Of a stretch of DNA of 47,173 nt, positions 25,060 to 32,835 are shown piece by piece. Source of the stretch: Myxococcota bacterium. GTDB lineage: Bacteria > Myxococcota_C > UBA6777. The translations under genes were made by a program, and so were the position numbers. The notes below the pieces were generated by a model. That model saw only the letters and a list, made by a program, of their open reading frames with translations, ran no database searches and was not told the DNA's origin. The stretch is from NCBI GenBank assembly GCA_023150835.1, contig JAKLKB010000038.1, forward strand, positions 1 through 47,173, written 5' to 3'. Each line of letters begins with the position of its first letter. Position 1 is the stretch's first letter.

Positions 25060-26217
25060 ATGAAGTTTACGCAAGAGCATCAGATGTTTCGCCAAAGTGT
25101 ACGAAAGTTCGTGGAAAACGAGATCAACCCACACGTCGACGCATGGGAAGCTGCCGAAGAATTCCCCTCGCACGATCTGTTCAAAAAGATGGGTAGTCTG
25201 GGCTTTTTGGGTGCATCCTATCCCGAAGAGTACGGTGGTTTGGGCCTCGACTACTCTTATAACGTGGTTTTGGCCGAAGAGATGGCGCGGATCAAGTGCG
25301 CGGGTGTTCCGATGGCGATCGCTGTTCAAACCGATATGGCGACACCAGCGTTGGCGGCGTTTGGCAGCGATGAACTCAAGCGAGAATTTTTGGCTCCTGC
25401 GATCCGAGGCGAGATGGTCGCTGCGATCGCGGTTTCGGAGCCGGGTGCGGGTTCGGATGTTGCAGCGATCGCGACACGCGCAGACAGCGATGGGGACGAC
25501 TACATCATCAACGGCAGCAAGATCTACATCACGAACGGCTGCAAAGCGGATTGGTTGTGTTTGTTGGCGCGCACGTCACCCGGGACGGGATTTCGGGGGA
25601 TGTCGCTGATCGTGATCCCCACCCAAACTTCGGGAGTCAGCGTCAGCCGCAAACTCAAAAAGATGGGCAATCTATCGAGCGATACGGCAGAACTGCATTT
25701 TGAAAATGTGCGCGTTCCCAAACGCTACTGTATCGGGGAAGAAGGGATGGGCTTCATCTTGCAGATGCAGCAATTCCAAAAAGAGCGACTGATCGGCTCG
25801 ATCATGGGGGCCGAAGGGGCCGAACAGATCGTGCGTATGACGATCCGCTATTGCAAAGAACGCAAGACGTTCGGGCAACCGCTGATCGACAACCAATGGA
25901 TCCACTTCCATATCGCCGAATTATTGACGGAGATCGAGTGCTTGCGGCAGCTCAACTATTCTTGTGCGCGGCGGTTGATTGAAGGCGAAGACGTCACCCG
26001 CGAAGTCTCGATGGCAAAGCTCAAAGCAGGTCGATTGGTCCGCCAAGTGGCTGATACGTGCATCCAATTTCACGGTGGGATGGGCTATATGGAAGATTAT
26101 CCGATGGCCCGCTATTACCGCGATGCGCGGTTGATCTCGATCGGCGGCGGGGCCGATGAGATCATGCTCGGCATCATCGCCAAATACGAAGATATCCTCC
26201 CCAGTCGCAAAAAATAA
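25060..26217 (+). CDS. acyl-CoA dehydrogenase
   Basis: 385 residues, full length for the FAD-dependent acyl-CoA dehydrogenase family that oxidises acyl-CoA to the 2,3-enoyl thioester. Signatures: AVSEPGAGSDVAAI near residue 130 (FAD and substrate contact), FGQPLIDNQWIHFHIAEL, and the C-terminal QFHGGMGYMEDYPMARYYRDAR. The late motif reads SIGGGADEIML where medium- and short-chain enzymes have YEGTSEIQ. The catalytic Glu of that motif is therefore Gly, as in long-chain/isovaleryl-type members, whose base lies in an earlier helix (here perhaps in FQKERLIG). Substrate unknown. It stands alone; the stop codon TAA runs directly into repeat A copy 5. Confidence 0.93.
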   Translation: MKFTQEHQMFRQSVRKFVENEINPHVDAWEAAEEFPSHDLFKKMGSLGFLGASYPEEYGGLGLDYSYNVVLAEEMARIKCAGVPMAIAVQTDMATPALAAFGSDELKREFLAPAIRGEMVAAIAVSEPGAGSDVAAIATRADSDGDDYIINGSKIYITNGCKADWLCLLARTSPGTGFRGMSLIVIPTQTSGVSVSRKLKKMGNLSSDTAELHFENVRVPKRYCIGEEGMGFILQMQQFQKERLIGSIMGAEGAEQIVRMTIRYCKERKTFGQPLIDNQWIHFHIAELLTEIECLRQLNYSCARRLIEGEDVTREVSMAKLKAGRLVRQVADTCIQFHGGMGYMEDYPMARYYRDARLISIGGGADEIMLGIIAKYEDILPSRKK

Positions 26218-26333
26218 TACGATATCCGTGTGATGTGTGATCGTAAGATATTGCGTAGACGCCCGATTCTTGGGCAGCCACACCTGTCTGCCCCTACGTT
26301 TTCACGATAACACTACGGGCGGATTTCGTATAA
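26217..26333. repeat. repeat family A, copy 5, at the acyl-CoA dehydrogenase stop codon
   Basis: A full foldback of about 117 bp. Left arm is ATACGATATCCGTGTGATG, core GGGCAGCCACACCTGTCTGC, and right arm ends CGGATTTCGTATAAC. The first base is the last base of the TAA stop codon. Confidence 0.9.
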
Positions 26334-26386
26334 CCTGCGCGATCGATCCGCGAAAGCACCGTATTATCGGTCTGTTTACGCCTTTA

Positions 26387-27490
26387 TTAGCGGGGCGTTT
26401 GGGCCAAAGCTGCTGCGTTGGCGTCGAGAAAAGCGCCGAGTCGTTGGTTGAAAAGAGCGGATTCTTCAAACATCGGCATATGTCCCGATTCTTCGAAGAG
26501 ATAGAACTGAGATTGCGGGATCGCTCGTGCAAGGCGCTGTCCCATCGTAGGCAACAACAGCGGATCGTGTTTTCCCCAAAAGACCGCAGTCGGCATACGC
26601 AAGGCTTGGAGCTGTTCGGGAGAAAGGAAGCGTTCGGAGAGATACCGAGCGATGCGTGTGCGTTGTTCTTTGTTCTTCCAAAAGATCTGTTTGAGAGTCG
26701 CGTCAAGCGCAAAGTCGGGGACACCGCTTGGTTTATGGAAAACTCTATCCAAAAACACCCGTAGATGCTTGGTGTTTTGAGGGATCAACAGATCAGGAAC
26801 ATTGCCGTTGGCATAAGCAAAAGCCTTTTTGATGCGTTCTTGTTCTTCGGCAGAAGGCGAAAGCCCCGCAGCATCGACCACCACAAGCCGCGCCACTTTT
26901 TGAGGATGTCGCAAGGCAAAAGCCAGCGAGATGTATCCCCCAAACGACACACCCACAACATGAGCGCGGGCGATGCCATGCCGATCGAGTAATTCAGCGA
27001 TGGCATCGGCTTGTTCAAATGGGTTGCCTGTGAGTTCGGAACTTTTCGGAAGGCTATCACCAAACCAATAGATATCGGGGGCATAGACCCGATAAGACTT
27101 GGAAAAATGGTGTAATTGAGATTTCCATGTTTGTGCAGCATCCCCGCCAAACCCATGAACGAACATGATCGGGAACCCATGTCCGCCAGAAAAATAACGC
27201 ATACTCCCGTTGCTTAGCTCGATGGTGCGGGCATGAATCCCGTTTCCACGCAGTTGACCTTCCATGTGATCTTGGTGCATCTTAATGAAGTTGCAGCCAC
27301 CCAGTCCAACCGCCAACCCACCCACCAGCCCAGCCCGAAACAACGGCCCCATACACCACCCCAACGCTATCCCCGCAAGATGACGCCACCAAAGTACTGC
27401 AACACGGATCATACTCTTTGCCCTTTCGCCCAAAATTACGGTCGCCTTTTTCTGATGACCACGCACCAAAAAAACCAACACCTTCGTCAT
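26387..27490 (-). CDS. alpha/beta hydrolase, probable lipoprotein or membrane-anchored
   Basis: 367 residues from ATG 27490, whose ATGA overlaps the stop of the upstream gene (27487-27489), indicating translational coupling. ATG 27412 (MIRVAVLWW) is an alternative start. A hydrophobic region ending LAVGLGGC could be a lipobox. The hydrolase domain follows: FVHGFGGDAAQTW (oxyanion region), nucleophile elbow GVSFGGY, acid region FWGKHDPLLLP, and catalytic His in EESGHMPMFE. This is the meta-cleavage-hydrolase/haloperoxidase-like branch. Substrate unknown. The partner gene is a signal-anchored protein of unknown function, so the pair may work at the envelope. Confidence 0.85.
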   Translation of the reverse strand: MTKVLVFLVRGHQKKATVILGERAKSMIRVAVLWWRHLAGIALGWCMGPLFRAGLVGGLAVGLGGCNFIKMHQDHMEGQLRGNGIHARTIELSNGSMRYFSGGHGFPIMFVHGFGGDAAQTWKSQLHHFSKSYRVYAPDIYWFGDSLPKSSELTGNPFEQADAIAELLDRHGIARAHVVGVSFGGYISLAFALRHPQKVARLVVVDAAGLSPSAEEQERIKKAFAYANGNVPDLLIPQNTKHLRVFLDRVFHKPSGVPDFALDATLKQIFWKNKEQRTRIARYLSERFLSPEQLQALRMPTAVFWGKHDPLLLPTMGQRLARAIPQSQFYLFEESGHMPMFEESALFNQRLGAFLDANAAALAQTPR

Positions 27491-28263
27491 GGCTGTGTGC
27501 GAAGAGCAGGATAGCGTTTTACAAGTTCTTGAAAAGGATCTTTGCCAACCAACGTGACGATATCCTTGGCAGCTTCGATGGGATCGAGTACCAGCAACCC
27601 CACAGGCAACTGATGGCGCGTGCTGACTTTGGCTCCTGTCGCCAGCGTCTTCCATCCCTCAAAGCTCGCTTCGACCCCACCCACGGGGATGATCGACACC
27701 CACATCCACCACTTTTTCGGCAGACCCGCTTCGTCAAGCTCGTAAAGATAGCTATCCCCGGGCGTCACACCGCCGCTACTGAAAGTAACCAACAACATCT
27801 TCTTCCCGTCTTTTTGCACAACGCGACGTGTGACACTGCTTTCAAAGACTTTTTCCATCGGGTTCAGCCAATAACTATCGTTGCACCAAAACGCATACGC
27901 CGTACGCAAGAGCTTTTCCCGCTCGGCCCCCGACACTTCCTTGCCTGCGCGCAGAGCGATGCCCTTGGTGGGTTCCAACAGAGACAGCGTCACTTCGACC
28001 GCGCTGCTGCCTTGCCCCCAACCAACTTGGGCAAACCAACGCTTGCGATCCCATAGATGGCGGTTTTTCCCCCAAAACACCCATCGGATCGCCCCCGTTT
28101 CTTTCCATGCTTTGTCGTGGATCGCTTGCAGCATCTTGCGCGCAAGCTGCTCCGCTTCGGGACCTGTACGGCCTTGTGGCAACGCTCGATGAAACAACAC
28201 ATACACGCCGCCCACTCCTAACAACACCAACAACAGTAGCCCCAAACCGATCTTTTTGATCAT
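27487..28263 (-). CDS. signal-anchored protein of unknown function
   Basis: 258 residues. AAGGAG before ATG 28263 selects this start over 28305. The N-terminal MIKKIGLGLLLLVLLGVGGVYVLF is one transmembrane anchor or uncleaved signal, with the remainder outside the cytosol. The outer part has motifs such as YAFWCNDSYWLNPMEKVF and LVTFSSGGVTPGDSYLYELDEAGLPKKWWMWVS, suggestive of a beta-rich fold like lipoprotein-carrier-type proteins. That resemblance is weak. It overlaps the next gene by ATGA, so the two are co-expressed with the downstream hydrolase. Confidence 0.75.
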   Translation of the reverse strand: MIKKIGLGLLLLVLLGVGGVYVLFHRALPQGRTGPEAEQLARKMLQAIHDKAWKETGAIRWVFWGKNRHLWDRKRWFAQVGWGQGSSAVEVTLSLLEPTKGIALRAGKEVSGAEREKLLRTAYAFWCNDSYWLNPMEKVFESSVTRRVVQKDGKKMLLVTFSSGGVTPGDSYLYELDEAGLPKKWWMWVSIIPVGGVEASFEGWKTLATGAKVSTRHQLPVGLLVLDPIEAAKDIVTLVGKDPFQELVKRYPALRTQP

Positions 28264-28410
28264 GCAGATCTGCTCCTTCTTTTCGCGATCTCCGTGATTG
28301 CCCATCGCAACCCAAAACCACCGCGCTGATCTCGTACCACATCAGAATGACTCGTCGATTGTTTTTTAGCGCGGATAGGTCGAAATAATGATAAAATTAA
28401 GCATTTTGGA

Positions 28411-28557
28411 GTTTTTGCGGGGCTTTGCCCCACACCCCGCCATAGGCTATCGCCCCTTGACCCCGTGAGGGGCGAAGAGAGCACAGGTTTTCCAACACAA
28501 CGGCTCTGTCGCTTGAAGTGTCGCGAACACGGCTTTTTTTGGCAACTGCGTCACTCC
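28411..28557 (-). repeat. repeat family B, copy 5 (inverted)
   Basis: Contains the inverted family B blocks: TTTGCGGGGCTTTGCCCCAC hairpin, CCTTGACCCCGTG, TCGCGAACACGGC and TTTTTTTGGCAACTGCGTCA. It lies 78 bp upstream of the interrupted tRNA-like gene. The 28264-28410 sequence before it holds only the presumed promoter of the minus-strand gene at 28263. Confidence 0.8.
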
Positions 28558-28635
28558 GTTGAGAAGTTTCGAACTTTCGCATCCGCGCTCCGTAGTCGGG
28601 CAGGTCGACGAGCCATGACTTCGCTCGCCACCAAC

Positions 28636-28752
28636 GAAAGGGTAGCCAAACGGTAAGGCGTCGGGAAACACGCGTGTTTTGTACAAAACACCACAGCAAA
28701 ACCAAAAAACTGAAAGACCCGATATCTGGGAGTTCGAATCTCTCCCCTTTCA
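28636..28752 (+). tRNA. tRNA-like gene with a 52-nt interrupted anticodon loop
   Basis: A cloverleaf folds by eye. Acceptor: GAAAGGG (28636-28642) with CCCTTTC (28745-28751), 7/7 pairs. T8 is 28643. D arm: GCC (28645-28647) with GGC (28657-28659), loop AAACGGTAA carrying the conserved GG. Anticodon stem: TCGGG (28661-28665) with CCCGA (28718-28722), 5/5. Variable region is 5 nt. T arm: GGGAG/CTCTC with loop TTCGAAT. The anticodon loop is 52 nt instead of 7 and contains an 18-nt perfect palindrome (28674-28691). CCA is not encoded and a T-run follows at once. The D arm resembles tRNA-Gln types, but the anticodon cannot be read. It may be an intron-containing tRNA or a pseudo-tRNA with an insertion. 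Confidence 0.65.
28674..28691. repeat. 18-bp perfect palindrome inside the tRNA-like anticodon loop
   Basis: GTGTTTTGTACAAAACAC is fully self-complementary and forms most of a potential stem inside the inserted segment. Confidence 0.9.
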
Positions 28753-28770
28753 CTTTTTCTTCCTCCTGAT

Positions 28771-28884
28771 AGGACTTACGCAGTTCGATACGAAAAAGGC
28801 CCATGTTCGGGCGCGGGCGGTTCGCGAACCGCCCCTACAAAGGGTTGATTCTTCACGGTTTCCCTCTTCAACTGCGTAACTCCT
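28771..28884. repeat. composite repeat: family B ends around a different palindromic core
   Basis: The ends are AGGACTTACGCAGTTCGAT and AACTGCGTAACTCCT, the same termini as family B. The interior has instead the palindrome GGGCGGTTCGCGAACCGCCC with CCTAC, reminiscent of the GTAGGGGC cores of family A. It starts 18 bp after the tRNA-like gene. Confidence 0.8.
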
Positions 28885-29027
28885 ATCCTGATCTTTTTCT
28901 GCGTTGCGTTGCAAAACATTGACATTTTGTTTGGATGCGATTACACCGCTGCATGAATCGGGCTTCAGCGAAAAATTTTGCGTGTTTGGATGCGGAAGCA
29001 AGAAGCGCGAAACACAAGGAGATGGTG

Positions 29028-29969
29028 ATGATCGGAGAGTTGAAGATCATATCAGGGAGCGCCCACCCCGAGCTGACGGCGGAGATCTGCAAGTATCTGG
29101 GGATGCAGCCAGGGGAGACGGAGAGAACGCGATTTTCCAACGAAAACATGATGATCCAGATCAAAGACAACGTGCGGGGACGAGATGTGTTTGTGGTACA
29201 GCCCTCGTGTGCTCCTGTCAGCGATGGGATCATCGAGTTGCTGATCACCTTGGATGCGCTGCGTTCGGCCTCTGCGGGTCGGATCACAGCGGTGATCCCG
29301 TATTTTCCGTATGTTCGTTCGGATAAAAAAGATCGTCCACGCATCTCGATCTCGGCGCGATTGATGGCGGATCTGCTCGAAACATCGGGAGCAGAGCGCG
29401 TATTGACGATGGATCTGCATGCACCCCAGATTCAAGGATTTTTCCGTGTTCCTGTGGATCAACTCAGCGCAGCACCGTTGCTTTGCGACCATCTGCGACG
29501 TCGAGACTTGACGAATACGGTGTTGGTGGCGGGAGATGTAGGCGAAGCGAAGGATGTGGGGGGCTTTGCACGCCGTCTTGGTCTGCCCGTTGCGATCATC
29601 GATAAGCGCCGTTATGACGACAGCGAGCGAGCGATCCCGACGCATCTTGTGGGCGAAGTAGCCGGGATGAACGCGATCATCGTGGACGACGAAGTGTCAA
29701 CGGGTGGAACACTCACCGAAGCAGCAGAGTATTTGATCCAAAAAGGCGCAAAGCGTGTCAGCGCGGTCGCAACACATCCGATCTTTGTCGGTCCAGCGAT
29801 CCAACGCATCGCAGACTCGCCACTTGAAGAAGTGATCGTCACCAACACCGTCCCCGTTCCTGAAAGCAAGCGCCATCCGAAGATCACCGTCCTCTCGATC
29901 GCCAGCTTTTTTGCCGAAGCCATCCGCCGCATCTATCACAACGAATCCGTCGGCGCGATGCTTGGTTAA
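29028..29969 (+). CDS. prs: ribose-phosphate pyrophosphokinase
   Basis: 313 residues, the normal PRPP synthetase length. ATG 29028 sits six bases after AAGGAG; ATG 29022 would be too close. The enzyme makes PRPP from ribose-5-phosphate and ATP in the cytosol. Signatures: SNENMMIQIKDNVRGRDVFVVQ, AVIPYFPYVRSDKKDRPRISISARL, TMDLHAPQIQGFF (divalent metal and ATP site), and the PRPP loop IIVDDEVSTGGTL near residue 219. The YVRSDKKDRPR stretch differs from the classical YARQDRK form, so it may belong to a divergent Prs subgroup. Its own promoter is presumed in 28885-29021; nothing else was seen there. Confidence 0.95.
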   Translation: MIGELKIISGSAHPELTAEICKYLGMQPGETERTRFSNENMMIQIKDNVRGRDVFVVQPSCAPVSDGIIELLITLDALRSASAGRITAVIPYFPYVRSDKKDRPRISISARLMADLLETSGAERVLTMDLHAPQIQGFFRVPVDQLSAAPLLCDHLRRRDLTNTVLVAGDVGEAKDVGGFARRLGLPVAIIDKRRYDDSERAIPTHLVGEVAGMNAIIVDDEVSTGGTLTEAAEYLIQKGAKRVSAVATHPIFVGPAIQRIADSPLEEVIVTNTVPVPESKRHPKITVLSIASFFAEAIRRIYHNESVGAMLG

Positions 29970-29984
29970 GTGACTGCTGCGTGA

Positions 29985-30569
29985 TTATTTGATGGGTTCA
30001 AAATAGAACCAATCGAGGGGCGTAGGGCCACCGTCGATCAAGACGCCGAACAAGCGCATCCGCGAGCGTTCGGTTAAGACGATGCGTTCGGGGTCTTTTT
30101 CATCGCGTGCGAGTTGGAAACACAAAAAGCCTTCAGCCCGTTGTTTGGGTCGGATCTCGCCCATTGGAAAGTAGTACTTGCCCCAATAGTCGACGGGTTG
30201 TTGTTTGGAGAGTTTGTGATAGTCCCGAACCATCGCCCGAAACGCTTCCTCACGGGCAACCTCTGTTCGTTTCATGGAATAGATACCGAGATGTTTGTTT
30301 TTTCCGATCTGCTTGCCCACAAATTGAATTTTGTGGGGGTCGATGTAGATCTTGGATTCGCCTTGCGTATTGTCGAGTTCAAAAACACCGCAAAAGATCG
30401 TCGGATCAACAAAAGTGCGTAATACCCGCAATCGAGAGCCACCCAACAAACTCATCTCTTGCATGGTGGGCTTGACTTCGCCCCATCCTGTCGTCTTGCA
30501 TCCTGCCCCCCAACACAACACACCGATCCACCACAAAAAACACCAACATCCAATGCGTTTTAGCCTCAC
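29985..30569 (-). CDS. lipoprotein of unknown function (GTG start)
   Basis: 194 residues from GTG 30569, preceded by GAGGTGG. The longer frame upstream (to 30914) is not supported. The signal sequence MRLKRIGCWCFLWWIGVLCWGAGC ends in a lipobox-like WGAGC. The mature part has a central motif FCGVFELDNTQGESKIYIDP and the C-terminal SRMRLFGVLIDGGPTPLDWFYF. No family recognised. It is convergent with prs, whose stop is 15 bp away. Confidence 0.72.
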   Translation of the reverse strand: MRLKRIGCWCFLWWIGVLCWGAGCKTTGWGEVKPTMQEMSLLGGSRLRVLRTFVDPTIFCGVFELDNTQGESKIYIDPHKIQFVGKQIGKNKHLGIYSMKRTEVAREEAFRAMVRDYHKLSKQQPVDYWGKYYFPMGEIRPKQRAEGFLCFQLARDEKDPERIVLTERSRMRLFGVLIDGGPTPLDWFYFEPIK

Positions 30570-30715
30570 CCTACCACCTCGCCTTGCTATAATTTGACAA
30601 GATTGCTGTAAAACTCTGCTAACACGCCCCCACATCTCTGTCAATTTTTTGTGGTGCGGGGGCGCTTTGTGTAGGGTATGGTTTTTCCAAACCCAAGCAC
30701 AAGGAGTTTGTTGCG

Positions 30716-31897
30716 ATGAGAGTTCGATACAAGACGAGATATGTTGCGGTAGGAGCGATGGGGGCTTTTCTTGCCCTTTGGGTGGGAAATCAAGCCATTG
30801 CCGAATCCGCGAATTGGACGATAGAGCAACACATTCGGGCACTGACAAAAAAAGATCCCACCGTTCGGATGAACGCAGCGAAAGCGCTAGGAAAGATGGG
30901 AAAGGCTGCCACATCGGCTATTTCTGCTCTTGTCCAACGGTTGGAGGACGAGGATCAGGATGTCCGTTATGAAGCGATCCACGCACTCGGCAAGATGGGA
31001 GAAGCGGCTTCTTTTGTGGCTCCTGCGTTGATCAAGATACTGAGCCACAACGATGACGATACACGGTCTTTTGCTGCCAGCGCGTTGAGTTGTATGGGAA
31101 GGAAGATCCTTCCTTTGCTTTTGAAAAGCTCGAAAGATCCGAATCCATGGATTCGTTCGCATGTCTTTGACGCTTTGGGGGGGATGGGAGCGATTGCGAT
31201 TCCAGCGCTCCCTTGGATGGTGCGCGCTCTGCGTGATCCATCCGAAGAAGTTCGCTCCTCCTCTGTTCGGGCATTAGGGGAGATGGGAGCGGCTGCCCTT
31301 CCTTCCGTTTCTGTAGTCATACAAGCCCTTCGCGATCCATCTGACGATGTTCGCTACTTTGCAGTCCAATCGTTAGGGAAAATGGGGGCCAGAACCGCTT
31401 CGGTACTCCCTGCATTGGCAAAAGCTTTAGAGGATTCTTCTGAAAGTGTTCGTCATGAAACAGCTTTCGTTTTAGGAGAGATGAGAAATTTTGCGGTTCC
31501 TCTCCTTTCTTTATTGATCCAAAAACTTCGCGATCCACATGAGCGTGTTCGCACCCAAGCAGCTTGGGCGCTGGAAAAGATCGGGGTAGAAGCGAGAGTT
31601 GCTATCTCTTTTTTAATACAAAACCTTGAAGACAAAGAGGCATCGGTGCGTGTTCGTGCTGCCTCCACGTTGCTCTCTTTTGGAAAAGCAAAGTTTGTTT
31701 TGCCTGTTCTGATCAAAGCACTTGATGACAATTACTGGCACACAGTTATCGAAGCAGCCGAAATATTGGGGAGGATGGGCGAAAAAGCGAAAAGCGCGAT
31801 TCCTGCGTTGGTGCTTGTTGCTCGGGGAGAAAACAGGTTGGTTCGAGACAGCGCAAGGAAAGCGCTCAAGAAGCTGGGCTATCGCGGCAAGGATTGA
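30716..31897 (+). CDS. secreted HEAT-repeat protein
   Basis: 393 residues. AAGGAG nine bases before ATG 30716 supports the start. A signal peptide ends near NQAIAES. From residue 38 to the end there are about nine HEAT/PBS-lyase-type units of roughly 38 residues, with a recurrent pattern such as VRMNAAKALGKMG, VRYEAIHALGKMG, VRSSSVRALGEMG and VRYFAVQSLGKMG. Such solenoids bind other proteins. In phycobilin lyases they act on chromophores, but nothing here suggests pigment. Likely periplasmic. It begins a lower-GC stretch that runs through the IscB region. Confidence 0.88.
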   Translation: MRVRYKTRYVAVGAMGAFLALWVGNQAIAESANWTIEQHIRALTKKDPTVRMNAAKALGKMGKAATSAISALVQRLEDEDQDVRYEAIHALGKMGEAASFVAPALIKILSHNDDDTRSFAASALSCMGRKILPLLLKSSKDPNPWIRSHVFDALGGMGAIAIPALPWMVRALRDPSEEVRSSSVRALGEMGAAALPSVSVVIQALRDPSDDVRYFAVQSLGKMGARTASVLPALAKALEDSSESVRHETAFVLGEMRNFAVPLLSLLIQKLRDPHERVRTQAAWALEKIGVEARVAISFLIQNLEDKEASVRVRAASTLLSFGKAKFVLPVLIKALDDNYWHTVIEAAEILGRMGEKAKSAIPALVLVARGENRLVRDSARKALKKLGYRGKD

Positions 31898-32039
31898 GAA
31901 GAAGGCTCACGTTGTGTTTTGAGGTCTTTTTCGAAAAACGTGGTATCCTCGGGCTTCATGGCTTGTTTGCCCTTGACATGAGAGGTCTCAGAGGAACGTC
32001 TCGCGACATGACAGTTGAAGAAAACAACGAAAACTCGAT

Positions 32040-32330
32040 GGGTTCGTTCAAAACAGATAGCGATGAAGAGGTCAGCGACGCAACAGAGATCGGGCAGGCA
32101 CACCTGTCTGCCCCTACAAAACACCGTGTGATTTCCAACACGTAGGGGCAACCCTGTGTACCTGCCCTCGCTGAGGTTGGTTTGAACGGACCCACTCGAT
32201 GTCACCGACGCAACAGAGATCGGGCAGGCACACCTGTCTGCCCCTACAAAACACCGTGTGATTTCCAACATGTAGGGGCAACCCTGTGTGCCTGCCCTAG
32301 CTGAGGTTGGTTTGAACGGACCCACTCGAT
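32040..32330. repeat. 130-bp tandem duplication within terminal inverted repeats
   Basis: Two 130-bp units (32071-32200 and 32201-32330) are nearly identical. Each holds a long palindrome built from GGGCAGGCACACCTGTCTGC..CCTAC and GTAGGGGCAACCCTGTGT..CCTGCCC, related to the core of family A. A GGGTTCGTTCAAA at 32040-32052 is inverted relative to TTTGAACGGACCC at 32181-32193 and 32311-32323 (12/13 match). It looks like a foldback mobile element whose body has duplicated. The 31898-32039 sequence before it holds no supported gene. Confidence 0.85.
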
Positions 32331-32384
32331 CAAAAACGTCGCTCATGAGGTACCTTAGAAGACCTCAAAACACAACATGAGCCG

Positions 32385-32704
32385 AAAAGCAACCCCTTGG
32401 GTACCTCCTGCACTTGAAAAGCTACCCCGAAGGGTACCTTCTGCACTCGAAAAGCTACCCCGAAGGGTACCTCCTGCACTTGAAAAGCTACCCCTTGGGT
32501 ACCTTCTGCGCTCGAAAAGCAACCCCTTGGGTACCTCCTGCGCTTGAAAAGCAACCCCTTGGGTACCTCCTGCACTTGAAAAGCAACCCCTTGGGCTCCT
32601 TCTGCACTCGACAAGCTACCCCGAGGGCTCCTTCTGCACTCGACAAGCTACCCCGAGGACTCCTTCTGCGCTTGGACGGCTACCCCTCGGGTCACTTTTG
32701 CGGG
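32385..32704. repeat. 32/33-bp minisatellite, ten units
   Basis: Ten head-to-tail units start at 32385, 32417, 32450, 32483, 32515, 32547, 32579, 32611, 32643 and 32675. Each has the form AAAAGCAACCCCTTGGGTAC followed by CTCCTGCACTTG. Unit lengths alternate between 32 and 33 bp, so no reading frame is preserved. The first six contain the palindrome GGTACC; later units decay to GGCTCC. The array sits between two genes, and both strands show spurious open frames. The 32705-32835 sequence after it carries only the next gene's ribosome-binding site. Confidence 0.95.
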
Positions 32705-32835
32705 ATGTGTGTTGTGGGGAGGTGTGTTTGATTGACTTGGGCATCGTGGTGTGTGACATTTTTTGGACGATGAAGCGTCAAGCGTGCCGCAGATTCGACG
32801 CTTTTCGCAACAACAAGCGCAGGAGTATCGTTAGC

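Noticed and set aside
30588-30593. TATAAT considered as the -10 box for the HEAT-repeat gene at 30716.
   Set aside because: No -35 element at 16-18 bp upstream, and the site lies at the 5' end of the divergent lipoprotein gene; not supported.
32385-32704. The 32/33-bp array considered as a CRISPR array.
   Set aside because: Units are contiguous with no unique spacers and no cas genes nearby; it is a tandem minisatellite.
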